Assembly: GCF_014132355.1 (NCBI RefSeq)
Contig: NZ_BLZO01000055.1
Span: 1-56,946 of the forward strand
Length of the DNA stretch: 56,946 nt
Direction of reading: 5' to 3'
From: Okeania sp. KiyG1
GTDB taxonomy: Bacteria > Cyanobacteriota > Cyanobacteriia > Cyanobacteriales > Microcoleaceae
Each line of letters opens with the position of its first letter. Within the stretch, counting starts at the first letter, position 1. Made by a program: the position numbers and the translations under genes. A model generated the notes under the pieces. That model ran no database searches and was not told the DNA's origin. It saw only the letters and a list, made by a program, of their open reading frames with translations. Positions 8,066-16,940 of the stretch are shown here, one piece after another.

Positions 8066-10153
8066 CTATACTACATTTTGTGGTGCGGAATGTGAGTTAA
8101 TAGCTTGTTTTGCCTTGATTGGCATCATAATATCAACTGTAGTTCCTCGGTCTACTCCCTCACTATAGAGATGAATACTGCCATTCATCATTTCCATCAG
8201 ACCGCGAGAAATAGCTAATCCTAATCCATTTCCTCCAAACTTACGAGTTTTTGTACCATCTACCATCACAAAAGGCTGAAATAGTTTATCTTGTTGTTCT
8301 GGACTAATACCAATTCCTGTATCTTCAATCTTAACTAAAACCTGATCGTCTTTTCCTCCATAATTATCAGATAAATTATTTGTATTTTCAGCAAAATTTG
8401 AGTAATTGTTTTCTTGGCTAATATAAATATTAATACTGCCTTTTTCCGTAAACTTAATTGCATTACCTATCACATTTTCAAACACTTGCTTCAACTTTTC
8501 TTTGTCAGCTTTAACAATTATTAGTTTTTCAGGAATATTTAGTTTCAATAATAAAGATTTTTGTGCAATATCTTGCCTAAATGAATCTATTGTTTCATGT
8601 AATAATTTGCCAAGGTCGACATCTTTTAAATAGATAGATAAAGTTCCTGAATCAATTCTACGAATATCTAGGATATCATCAATAATTCCTAGTAAATAAA
8701 TGGCAGAATCATTAGCGTGTTTCAAAAACTCCATTTCTTCTTCTTTCGTGTCACAAAGTCCATCAGAAATCAATTGAATAGAGCCAATAATTCCATTGAG
8801 CGGAGTTCTTAATTCATGGGAAATATTAGCCAAAAATTCGCTTTTTAACTGGTTAGCAACTTGAGCTTCTTTAGAAGTAACTTCTAATTGATCTGCCCAC
8901 CTTTTTAGCCTGTATACCATACTCTCCAATGCAACTGCCAATTGATTAAATTCACGAATTATTATAGTTTTAGGTACTTTATTGGGAGAGTCCAAATCAT
9001 TGACAGCAAGAGCATAATCTCTAAGTTTTTCCAAAGGACGAGCTAAATCGCGAGCCAAATAAATAGTTGCTATAACACTAGCAGCAACTAAACCAAAAAT
9101 CATAATAATTAGAACTTTTTGAACTTCTCTAAGACCGGATAAAGCAAAGTCTATAGGTGTAATAGCTAAAACAATCCACTTTTTATCATCATCACGGTTT
9201 ACAGGACTAGAAGTAGGTGCATATCCTACTAAAAATTCATCATCTGCTGATAATTTGAGCCCCAATAATTCAGGCAATATCTTTTTAAATTCATCAATAA
9301 ATTCTCTCACAGGACTACTCTTACCCTTTTTTGAAATATCTATTTCTTCAAAAGAGAATATGTGGGCAAAATCTTTTCTGCCTTCCTGTGCATTTCTGAT
9401 AATATGTTTTAACCTTTCTGCATCTGGTCCATCAGAAATATTACGCCCTACTCTATCAGGATCTGGACTAGCTAAAATTGTACCTTTATAATCAATTACT
9501 ACAGTTGAACCTGTCAGTGAACCTCTTCTCCGATTTGTTTGCATTGGTAAATCTGACTTAATGCTTAAGGCATAGCGCAATTGTCTTTCACTACCTTCAG
9601 CAACATATACTGGTACACTTAAACCTAAGCTGACTTGTTTTTTCTGATTAACCGTATTATCACTTGAGAAACTATCTGAGTTTAACTGTTCTGGCCATAT
9701 ATAACTTATCTCCACATTAGACATATCTCTAACTAGCTGTCTCTGCTGCGGAGGCCATATATTTAGTGATGGAGAATTTATTGACTTATCATCACAAGTA
9801 TTAGCTATAATCTCAGCAGTTTGTAAGTTACTCAATTGAACGCATCTTACCTGAGTCGGTAACATTTGGTATAACTTCTCAACATATTTTTGATACTCTT
9901 CAGTTTGACCAGATTGAAATGCATAACTTTCGCTAGCATTAATTAGATTAGATTCTAAAGATTTAGCCCAAAGTTGAATATCTTCGGCCTTTCTGTCTGC
10001 GCTTTCTTTCAGATTTTGACGAGCAGTGTCTAGGAGTGTAGAACGTGCTTTTCTGTAGATAACATACTGCCCCAGTATTAATACTGGTACAGTAATTAGT
10101 AAAATTCGCGACAGCAGAATCCTACGGAAGGAGGATTGAACTTGCTTAATCAT
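8066..10153 (-). CDS. Membrane-bound sensor histidine kinase (extracytoplasmic sensor-HAMP-HisKA-HATPase)
   Basis: A 695-residue transmembrane kinase. A first membrane helix lies at about residues 12-32, then a ~310-residue outside region of the Cache type (it includes TVVIDYKGTILASPDPDRVG), then a second helix at about 344-364 and a HAMP linker. The HisKA box SHELRTPLNGI has phospho-acceptor His446. The ATPase has N box NAIKFTEKG (about 565), G1 DTGIGIS and G2 GGNGLGLAISRGLMEMM. No receiver domain is attached, so a separate regulator must accept the phosphate; no regulator gene adjoins it. The ligand of the sensor domain is unknown. The last ten residues (NSHSAPQNVV) are encoded by an interspersed repeat, TACATTTTGTGGTGCGGAAT, that also occurs at 16580-16612, so the native C-terminus has probably been replaced or extended. 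Confidence 0.9.
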   Translation of the reverse strand: MIKQVQSSFRRILLSRILLITVPVLILGQYVIYRKARSTLLDTARQNLKESADRKAEDIQLWAKSLESNLINASESYAFQSGQTEEYQKYVEKLYQMLPTQVRCVQLSNLQTAEIIANTCDDKSINSPSLNIWPPQQRQLVRDMSNVEISYIWPEQLNSDSFSSDNTVNQKKQVSLGLSVPVYVAEGSERQLRYALSIKSDLPMQTNRRRGSLTGSTVVIDYKGTILASPDPDRVGRNISDGPDAERLKHIIRNAQEGRKDFAHIFSFEEIDISKKGKSSPVREFIDEFKKILPELLGLKLSADDEFLVGYAPTSSPVNRDDDKKWIVLAITPIDFALSGLREVQKVLIIMIFGLVAASVIATIYLARDLARPLEKLRDYALAVNDLDSPNKVPKTIIIREFNQLAVALESMVYRLKRWADQLEVTSKEAQVANQLKSEFLANISHELRTPLNGIIGSIQLISDGLCDTKEEEMEFLKHANDSAIYLLGIIDDILDIRRIDSGTLSIYLKDVDLGKLLHETIDSFRQDIAQKSLLLKLNIPEKLIIVKADKEKLKQVFENVIGNAIKFTEKGSINIYISQENNYSNFAENTNNLSDNYGGKDDQVLVKIEDTGIGISPEQQDKLFQPFVMVDGTKTRKFGGNGLGLAISRGLMEMMNGSIHLYSEGVDRGTTVDIMMPIKAKQAINSHSAPQNVV

Positions 10154-11108
10154 AGGATGTTTTACTCAAGCTGGAACTTGCAGCAATTTTGACAATTATT
10201 TGTGTTTTTACTTCTGAGGATCTCCGAAAACTATAATTATTATCTATGAATATGGAACTTATCAGACTTCAGTGAATTTGATTTTAGTTTTTTATATATT
10301 GACTCTTCCATGGTATACCGCATTTGATAATATTGCCTAGACAATATAAAGTGCTAAACTCAAAAACCTTTGATATTATCCCATTAATACAAATTTACTT
10401 TCATCGCATAACTACTGTAAGCATTTCCTTCGGAATGCTGCGCAAACAGCAGTCAGCCAGCCTCCTATGGTCGGAACTGCGGACTTCAGCTATCAGCTAT
10501 TTGTTATTAACTCATTATCATACTAGAGGATAATTATCCACCAAGGATAATTAAAATTAATTAATAAAATTGGCTATAACCTAACCTAAGTTATTATTTT
10601 AATATGTTCAAAAGCTGAATGCTGTTTGCGCAGCATGACCTAGGAAATACTAATAGCTGAATGCTTACTAACTACTTACATTTCAAGTTATATATGCTAG
10701 ATATTGTTCATAGATTTTTTTTTATATGTAATTCTACTCATTATAAAATATCTCTTTGGTGGCTGCCATATTATACCAATAAAAAAACAATACCAAAATA
10801 GTAAAACTAAGAAGTAAATAATGAAGAATAAAAGAAAAATCAACAATGAGATAAGTAGATAGCAAACCAGATTAAATCGGCTACCTCTAGAGATAAACTT
10901 TTAATTTACTTTTTGTATAACTGCTTTTTGATAATTAATCTTAATTCTCTGGCGCACATGATTTTTGTTAACTTGAAATCCCTCATTAAAAATTTATATA
11001 CCGCCACAAGTATTTTGATAAATTATTCAATAATTGTAGTTAATGCTCATCATCTTTAAATACCCTGAAAAACATCTCTAAAAATTTCAAACTCAACAAA
11101 ATATACTT
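10154..11108. other. Long AT-rich spacer with palindromic repeats
   Basis: No gene supported. 10416-10505 and 10615-10672 are two oppositely oriented copies of the AAGCATTTCC.GGAATGCTGCGC repeat. The rest is plain AT-rich sequence that includes the promoter region of the photolyase gene. Confidence 0.45.
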
Positions 11109-12761
11109 ATGAATATAGGAATATGGGTCTTAGGAGACCAAATCAATATTAATCAAGCAGCTATTCAAAGTTGTACTGAAAAAGATAACATTTTTGTAAT
11201 TATTATTGAATCCTTAGAATATATCCAAGTTCGACCATACCATCAGCAAAAATTGGTATTAATTTGGTCAGCTATGCGTCATTTTGTTGTTGAGTTGCGT
11301 CAAGCAGGTTGGCAAGTTACACACACAAAATCCACAGATTTTGAAACACCACTTAAACACTGGATCGAAACTAATCAAATTACTGAAATACGGGTAATGA
11401 AACCCAATGATAAACCTTTTCTTGAAGTCATTAAAAATCTCCAAATCCCCTGCGATATTAAAATAATTCCTAATAATTTGTTTATTTGGCATGAAACAGA
11501 ATTTCAAGCATGGGCTAAAAAGAGAAAACGCTTATTAATGGAAGATTTTTATCGAGAAGGACGTAAACGTTTTAAAATTTTAATGAATCAAAATAAACCC
11601 GTAGGAGAAAAATGGAATTTTGACAAAGAAAACCGCAAATATCCCAAAGGAGAATTAAATACACCAGAAGTTTTATGGTTTAAACCAGATGAAATTACTA
11701 GAGAAGTTATTAATGAAGTTAAAGATTTGAACTTTACTAAATATGGAGAAATAGAGCCTTTTCGTTGGGCGGTAACTCGTCAACAAGCACTGCAAGTACT
11801 AGACAATTTTATTCAATATAGCTTACCTAATTTTGGTGATTATCAAGATGCTATGGTAACGGGGGAAGAAACCTTATGGCATTCTCTACTTTCTCCCTAT
11901 ATTAATCTTGGTTTGCTACATCCTTTAGAAGTAATTAAAAAAGTAGAGTTAGCTTATCACAATCAACAATTAAAACTAAATAGTGTGGAAGGTTTTATTC
12001 GGCAAATTTTAGGTTGGCGAGAATATATGCGGGGTGTTTATCTTCTCATGGATGATGAATATTCTCAGTCTAATTGGTTTAACCATAATCAACCACTTCC
12101 AGAGTTTTTCTGGGATGCTAATAAAACAGATATGAATTGTTTACATCAAGTTCTAACTCAAGTACAAAATACAGGTTATGCTCATCATATTCAGCGTTTA
12201 ATGGTATTGAGTAATTTTGCTTTAATTTCTGGTATTTCTCCTCAAGAGATAGAAAATTGGTTTCATGCAGTATTTATTGATGCTTATGATTGGGTCATGC
12301 AAACTAATGTTCTAGGAATGGGATTATTTGCTGATGGAGGTATTCTGGCATCAAAACCTTATGCTGCTTCTGCAAATTACATCAACAAAATGAGCGATTA
12401 TTGTAAAGACTGTGTTTATAACTGGAAAGTTCGAGTTACATCACCTCAAGGCAAGGTTGAAGAAGGAAGAAGGAAGAAGGAAGAAGGAAGAAGGAAAAAG
12501 TTGATGGGGACTCAAACCCCAACCAATTATAAAAACCATGTAGATAGCGGGGTATTAAACCCAAAAGACAAAGGTAATAATTCACCAGCTTGTCCATTTA
12601 ATTATTTCTATTGGGATTTTATGGCCAGACATCGGGATAAACTTAAATCCCAGGGTCGTATGAACTTTGTTTTGGCTAACTTGGATAAAATGGATTCTGA
12701 AGAATTAGAAAACATTCATCTCAAAGCAGAAAAATGGCACTCTCAAAATATAGCAATATGA
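11109..12761 (+). CDS. Fe-S bacterial photolyase/cryptochrome (PhrB/CryB-like) with an in-frame repeat insertion
   Basis: A 550-residue protein of the FeS-BCP clade (prokaryotic (6-4) photolyase PhrB and cryptochrome CryB, formerly deoxyribodipyrimidine photolyase-related proteins). It starts with the GIWVLGDQINI Rossmann strand. The helical FAD domain carries GWREYMRGVY, HHIQRLMVLSNFAL and WVMQTNVLGMG. The four [4Fe-4S] cysteines are present: Cys344, Cys432 and Cys435 in YCKDC, and Cys495 in ACPFN. In characterised members the last two cysteines are 13 residues apart; here they are 60 apart, because about 47 residues (448-494, beginning with repeats of EEGRRKK) are encoded by an interspersed repeat inserted in frame. 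The last residues and the stop come from another repeat (TATAGCAATATGA). It should repair UV photoproducts using FAD and light. Whether the cluster still assembles is unknown. Confidence 0.88.
   Translation: MNIGIWVLGDQININQAAIQSCTEKDNIFVIIIESLEYIQVRPYHQQKLVLIWSAMRHFVVELRQAGWQVTHTKSTDFETPLKHWIETNQITEIRVMKPNDKPFLEVIKNLQIPCDIKIIPNNLFIWHETEFQAWAKKRKRLLMEDFYREGRKRFKILMNQNKPVGEKWNFDKENRKYPKGELNTPEVLWFKPDEITREVINEVKDLNFTKYGEIEPFRWAVTRQQALQVLDNFIQYSLPNFGDYQDAMVTGEETLWHSLLSPYINLGLLHPLEVIKKVELAYHNQQLKLNSVEGFIRQILGWREYMRGVYLLMDDEYSQSNWFNHNQPLPEFFWDANKTDMNCLHQVLTQVQNTGYAHHIQRLMVLSNFALISGISPQEIENWFHAVFIDAYDWVMQTNVLGMGLFADGGILASKPYAASANYINKMSDYCKDCVYNWKVRVTSPQGKVEEGRRKKEEGRRKKLMGTQTPTNYKNHVDSGVLNPKDKGNNSPACPFNYFYWDFMARHRDKLKSQGRMNFVLANLDKMDSEELENIHLKAEKWHSQNIAI
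12453..12580. repeat. Interspersed repeat (GAAGGAA array plus GGGGACTCAAACCCC hairpin) inside the photolyase gene
   Basis: GAAGGAA heptamers are followed by ATGGGGACTCAAACCCCAAC and by GTAGATAGCGGGGTATTAAA. The same two-part element lies outside genes at 32078-32185 and 33655-33760. At this site it is about 47 codons, has no stop on the plus strand, and keeps the reading frame. Confidence 0.9.
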
Positions 12762-12916
12762 TTTTAGTTGTGAGATATTGGAGAATTTTGTTTTAGGGAA
12801 TAGGGAATAGGGAATAGGGAATAGGGAAGAAACGAATATATATGAATAAGATAACTGCTATATTCTATACTTTAAAGGAACACCTCAATTATCACATCTA
12901 ATTCCTGATTGCTATA
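12748..12916. mobile_element. MITE-like element with TATAGCAAT ends
   Basis: The ends are TATAGCAATATGATTTTAGT and, inverted, AATTCCTGATTGCTATA, giving a TATAGCAAT terminal inverted repeat. The interior has a GGGAATA heptamer array. Relatives are at 30448-30623 (same orientation) and 20466-20628 (inverted), all about 163-176 bp. Its left end provides the photolyase stop codon. Confidence 0.7.
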
Positions 12917-13375
12917 CTTCTTGCAAAAGTCAGGGAATAGTTCAATAATTAACAATTAATAATTAATAATTAATAATTACCTCTCCTTTAAAAGAGAGGC
13001 TTTAAACCTTAATTATTTGGTAATAGGGAATAGGGAGATGAAATTTTTTATTTCATAGTCTTGAATTGATTTAATTAACACTTTTGCAAGAGGTCTATTG
13101 TATTTGAAATCTCAAAAGCTTAAAACTCAGACAACGCCAAATTCTTCCTTCTTCCTTCTGCTATAGCAGAGGCCAAAAGGGAAAAACTGGCTATATAGCG
13201 CTACGCATTAAGTGTTTGACATGAATAGAAGCTGAAGACCTTTTGTATTCCCCTGTTGCCTGTTGCCTGTTGCCTGTTGCCTGTTGCCTATTGCCTTGCG
13301 CGTAGCGCTATATGACTTTTGACCTTTAAAATTTGATCTTAGTCAAGAGTTCAGAATTCTTATTTTTTGTCATAA
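12917..13375. other. Repeat-containing spacer
   Basis: No gene seen. It holds an AATTAATAATTAATAATT stretch with CCTCTCCTTTAAAAGAGAGG (about 12950-13010, resembling 43720-43850), and TTGCCTG heptamers at 13255-13295 beside a GCGCTACGC / GCGTAGCGC inverted pair (13198-13206 and 13300-13308). Confidence 0.45.
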
Positions 13376-13449
13376 TTTTCCACATAGATTCCACAGCATT
13401 TCCACAAGCAAGTTCAATGTTTTCCACAAATTAAACAGGGTTTTCCACA
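13376..13449 (+). promoter_or_regulatory. Phased cluster of five DnaA-box-like nonamers (candidate oriC)
   Basis: TTTTCCACA occurs exactly at 13376, 13420 and 13441. One-base variants GATTCCACA (13387, two changes) and ATTTCCACA (13398) fill the gaps. All five are in the same orientation, and the start-to-start spacing is 11, 11, 22 and 21 bases, so they sit on one face of the helix. TTTTCCACA is the DnaA box form known for cyanobacteria. An AT-rich stretch (about 13480-13620) follows, as expected of an unwinding element. No dnaA or dnaN gene lies in the window, so the assignment as replication origin, rather than a DnaA titration or regulatory site, is inference. Confidence 0.65.
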
Positions 13450-13745
13450 GACTTCAACGACATGATCATACTCTTGCAAATGAATTGGGGATTTTATTAA
13501 GCGGGTAGTAAACAGCTTCATATTAGCCAGTTTTTATAAAGTTTTATTACAAAAAGTACCCTGAAACACTGATTATTTCGTAAATCTTTTATTTGTTGAA
13601 AGCCTGCTGTAACATTTCTCTACATTGACAACCATACCCCCCCTTAGTACACAATAGTGCGACATTGGTAGTTCAAAGTCAGTGGTTTGTGGCCACAACT
13701 AGGGACTATGAAGAAGAAAAAATATACAGAGAATCTTACTTAAAC

Positions 13746-13970
13746 ATGAACTTAAGCGTTAGTATTTTGGCCGAAATTCCTGAAACACTTCATGAATCTC
13801 TTAAAACCTACTTAGAAACTCACCCTGACTGGGATCAAGACCGTGTATTTTCAGCAGCTTTGTCACTATTCTTGTTACAAAATGGAGATAGCGGTACACC
13901 AGAAACATCTCTTTGTTATCGGCAAGCTGCTAGAGTTTACCTAGAAACTCTCTTCCAACATCATGTATAA
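13746..13970 (+). CDS. DUF2811 family protein
   Basis: A small protein of 74 residues, beginning MNLSVSILAEIPETLHESL and continuing THPDWDQDRVFSAALSLFLLQ and RQAARVYLETLF. This matches DUF2811, a conserved cyanobacterial family of about this size with no known function; the opening resembles a ribbon-helix-helix-like DNA-binding fold, which is only a suggestion. The ATG at 13746 is preferred over the upstream alternative at 13665, because family members begin at this methionine. It lies 300 bases downstream of the DnaA-box cluster, so it is a useful anchor if that cluster is the origin. Confidence 0.8.
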   Translation: MNLSVSILAEIPETLHESLKTYLETHPDWDQDRVFSAALSLFLLQNGDSGTPETSLCYRQAARVYLETLFQHHV

Positions 13971-14019
13971 AGCATTTAGTGGTACAGATATTGAACCTAT
14001 CTTTGCTGCTCATAGTGAC

Positions 14020-14120
14020 ATACTCCCACACTAAGCTGACGCTATAGTGTGGGCTTCTCGTTTCGCAGTCCTGCCACTGCATCGGACAAGGGCGTGCTTT
14101 AAGGACGGGATGCCCCACCT
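14020..14120 (-). mobile_element. IS200/IS605-family right end (possible omega-RNA 3' region)
   Basis: Read on the minus strand, this has the typical tail of IS605-type elements: GAGAAGCCCACACTATAGCG followed by CTTAGTGTGGGAGTATGTCA. That is a CCCACACTA...TAGTGTGGG hairpin near the cleavage end. Directly upstream on the same strand is the remaining N-terminus of tnpB, so most of the coding region is deleted. Confidence 0.6.
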
Positions 14121-14135
14121 CCCTATTTTTTATAT

Positions 14136-14258
14136 TTATTGACGCAACCGCTCACCTAACCGATAGTTGTACTGCCGACGCAACAAGTCCAGCCATAGTT
14201 CTATGGTAGACACTTGTTCTTTATTAGGCTTTAATTTGTACTGATAAGCCGTCCGCAT
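14136..14258 (-). pseudogene. tnpB: TnpB (IS605 OrfB) N-terminal relic, 40 residues
   Basis: The minus-strand translation starts MRTAYQYKLKPNKEQVSTIE and continues LWLDLLRRQYNYRLGERL, which is the standard start of the RNA-guided nuclease TnpB of IS200/IS605 elements. The frame stops after 40 residues, while intact TnpB proteins are about 400 long. The catalytic RuvC residues and zinc finger are gone. The piece and the right end at 14020-14120 are all that is left of one insertion. Confidence 0.75.
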
Positions 14259-14442
14259 TACTATCAACATTAGTTCGATGGTTATTTATGATAACATCAA
14301 CTTTTGAGTCTTGAGCAAAAAGCAATATTTGTAGATTAATGGGGCCTACTCACCCCATTAATTTACCGCCGATTCATCTCGCGCCAAATCAGAGATTATG
14401 GCGCAAGGCTTCTCGAAGATTTAGCTAAATTTTTAGGAAAAA

Positions 14443-15885
14443 ATGACTGAAGTTTTAGATGTCTTAGTTGTTGGCGCTGGTATTAGTGGGCTAAGTTTAG
14501 CCCATACACTGACAAAATTAGGTAATAATTCCCCATTAAAGATTTTAGTTGCTGAAAGCCAAAATCGAGTGGGGGGAAATATCACAACAGTTTCTTTAGG
14601 AGACTTTCTTTGGGAAGAAGGGCCAAATAGTTTTTCTCCCACACCGGAATTGTTAAAGTTGGCTGTAGATGTTGGCCTAAAGCAGGAGCTAGTTTTTGCC
14701 GATCGCAAACTGCCTCGCTATGTTTACTGGAATGGTCAATTATTACCAGTGCCTATGAGTCCAACAGCTATGCTACAGTCTAAGTTACTGAGTGATGGTG
14801 GTAAGCTACGCGCCTTGGTTGGTGCTTTGGGTTTTGTATCGCCTGCTATTGGCGATCTCTCAGAGCAAGGGGGAGAAGAAACTGTATCTCAATTTTTCCA
14901 GAGACATCTTGGTCCTGAAGTAATGCAGCGACTGGTTGAACCTTTCGTTTCTGGTGTTTATGCAGGAGACCCTAGTCAACTTAGTGCTACTGCTGCTTTT
15001 GCTAAAGTGGCTAGAATGGCTGACTTAGGTGGTGGACTTGTAGCTGGTGCTTTGCTGTCTGCTAAAAAAAATCGTAAGTTCAAGGTTGCTCCAGACCCTA
15101 ATATTCCTAAGACTAAAACTGGAGAATTGGGTTCTTTTCGAGGTGGTTTGGAGGCATTACCAAAAGCGATCGCCTCTTCTTTAGGAGAAGCTGTTAAGTT
15201 AAATTGGCATCTTACTGGTATTAGTCAGACTGAGCAACAAACTTATATAGCAGAATTTTCTACTCCCAATGGTACTGAGCAAGTAGAAACTCGTACTATT
15301 TCCCTTTCTACTCCCGCTCGTGTTTGTGCAGAGTTATTCAAAACTTTGCAACCTGAAATTGCTTCTGTATTTGATGAATTTTATTATCCTTCTGTTGCCT
15401 GTGTAGTTTTGGCATATCCTGATACTTCTATCAAGGTTAAGATAGACGGTTTTGGTAATTTGATTCCTAGAGGTCAAGGTATTCGGACTCTTGGTAGTAT
15501 TTGGTCTTCTACTTTATTTTCTGGTAGGACACCTCCAGGATGGCAAATTTTTACTAATTTTATTGGGGGTGCAACAGACCCGGAAATTGCGAACTTAGAT
15601 AGTGAAGCAATAGTGCAACAGGTACATCAAGACCTTTGTCAAACTCTGTTAAAAGAGGATGCTGAACAACCAAAAGTTCTCGCGGTGCATTTATGGTCTC
15701 GTGCTATTCCTCAATATAATTTAGGCCATAATTCTAGGTTAGAGCGGATTAATAATGGCTTAAAGTCTCTGCCTGGTCTATATCTGTGCAGTAATTATAC
15801 TGGTGGTATAGCTTTGGGAGATTGTGTTCGCAGCGGCACAGAAGTCGCTACTGAGATTTATCAAGGTTTACAAGTCAAAAGTTAA
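14443..15885 (+). CDS. hemG: Protoporphyrinogen oxidase (FAD-dependent, HemY-type)
   Basis: A 480-residue flavoprotein that oxidises protoporphyrinogen IX to protoporphyrin IX, the last step shared by heme and chlorophyll synthesis. The FAD-binding GAGISG is at residues 11-16, then an ESQNRVGGNI box and WEEGPNSFSP, the substrate/FAD region of this family. VEPFVSGVYAGDP is a strong protoporphyrinogen oxidase signature. The C-terminal FAD motif is GLYLCSNYTGGIALGDCVRSG. The length is normal for the oxygen-dependent enzyme called HemG or HemY in cyanobacteria. The gene stands alone. A HIP1 site lies inside. The stop TAA is within an AAGTCAA/AAGTTAG heptamer array, so the last residues (LQVKS) may be repeat-derived. 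Confidence 0.92.
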   Translation: MTEVLDVLVVGAGISGLSLAHTLTKLGNNSPLKILVAESQNRVGGNITTVSLGDFLWEEGPNSFSPTPELLKLAVDVGLKQELVFADRKLPRYVYWNGQLLPVPMSPTAMLQSKLLSDGGKLRALVGALGFVSPAIGDLSEQGGEETVSQFFQRHLGPEVMQRLVEPFVSGVYAGDPSQLSATAAFAKVARMADLGGGLVAGALLSAKKNRKFKVAPDPNIPKTKTGELGSFRGGLEALPKAIASSLGEAVKLNWHLTGISQTEQQTYIAEFSTPNGTEQVETRTISLSTPARVCAELFKTLQPEIASVFDEFYYPSVACVVLAYPDTSIKVKIDGFGNLIPRGQGIRTLGSIWSSTLFSGRTPPGWQIFTNFIGGATDPEIANLDSEAIVQQVHQDLCQTLLKEDAEQPKVLAVHLWSRAIPQYNLGHNSRLERINNGLKSLPGLYLCSNYTGGIALGDCVRSGTEVATEIYQGLQVKS

Positions 15886-16012
15886 AAGTCAAAAGTCAAA
15901 AGTTAGAAGTTAGAAGTTAGAAGTTAGAAGTTAGAAGTTAGAAGTTAGAAGTTAGAAGTTAGAAGTTAGAAGTTAGAAGGAGAGGAGTTAGAAGTTAGAA
16001 GGAGAGGAGGTA
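15875..16012. repeat. Heptanucleotide array AGAAGTT / AAAGTCA
   Basis: AAAAGTC units change into about ten AGAAGTT units, and the array begins inside the hemG stop region. A short GGAGAGG motif interrupts its end. Confidence 0.9.
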
Positions 16013-16940
16013 GTCGGATATATTTATCATTTGATTTTTTTTGCAGTAGTGGCGTTGGTGAAAAGAGGTATGATATTTTCATTCCAGTTAAGATTGAGAC
16101 AAGGGTTTCTTGCCTTGAAAGATTTTCAGCTAAAAAAGTGTTCCAGTCTTATTCATAATGACTATATCTGTCCGGATAAGAGCGCGATAAAACTCCGTGA
16201 CCTTTACCCGACCAAAAAACTTTCTCCTTATACTCGGGGTTTCTTCTTCTTTCTTCCCTCCTGACTCCTAAGTAATTAAGATTAGTATCATACCCGCGCT
16301 TCACCAACGCCACAGTAGTATCCCAAAATCTTAACTTTTTGGTCGATCGAGCTTAAAACCCACATTCCGCACTTCAATTTGTCTCATTAAAAGTAGTATA
16401 TAAATCCGTAGCTTGGTAGGTATTTATACTATGCAAATCATATTAATTACTTTTTTCGTCGATCAATCTTCCGAGTAAAAAATTTACGCATAAATACTTG
16501 CTATATTTGATTACTCAATCACGGCAGCTATGATTTTCTTCTAAAATTCTGTCTCCTTTCTCCTGACTCCTTCTTCGGTTGCTACATTTTGTGGTGCGGA
16601 GTGTGGGTTAAAAAGTTGCATTTTTTTTAGTTCTAAAAAGTCTAAAACCTTTACCTGTAAATGCTTTGAGATTTATTCAGCAAGCCCTAATTAAGCGGAC
16701 ATCATATCAGAAGAAAAAATAGGCGTTACTGAAATGTAATGGTAAGCAGATGAAGGTAAGTTTGAAAAACTTATGTTTTGCGTTGATATTTAATCGGGAC
16801 TTACCTATAATCAACAATCATGGTAGGGGTTAACGGCCGTTAACCCTTACAAAATTCTCAATTAACCTAACTTTTCTTGGTAATATTATCTGTTCAAATT
16901 GAGCTTTTTCCTGAGCTTAATTTGTCTATGATTATCTCAA
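16013..16940. other. Spacer with interspersed repeats
   Basis: No gene supported. 16580-16612 repeats the TACATTTTGTGGTGCGGA element that also ends the histidine kinase gene, and its other end is seen at 16350-16375. 16625-16690 (ACCTTTACCTGTAAATGCTT ... TCAGCAAGCCCTAATTAA) is a repeat also found at 23965-24015 and in part at 24500-24525. A GGGTTAACGGCCGTTAACCC perfect palindrome lies at about 16825-16844. Confidence 0.5.
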
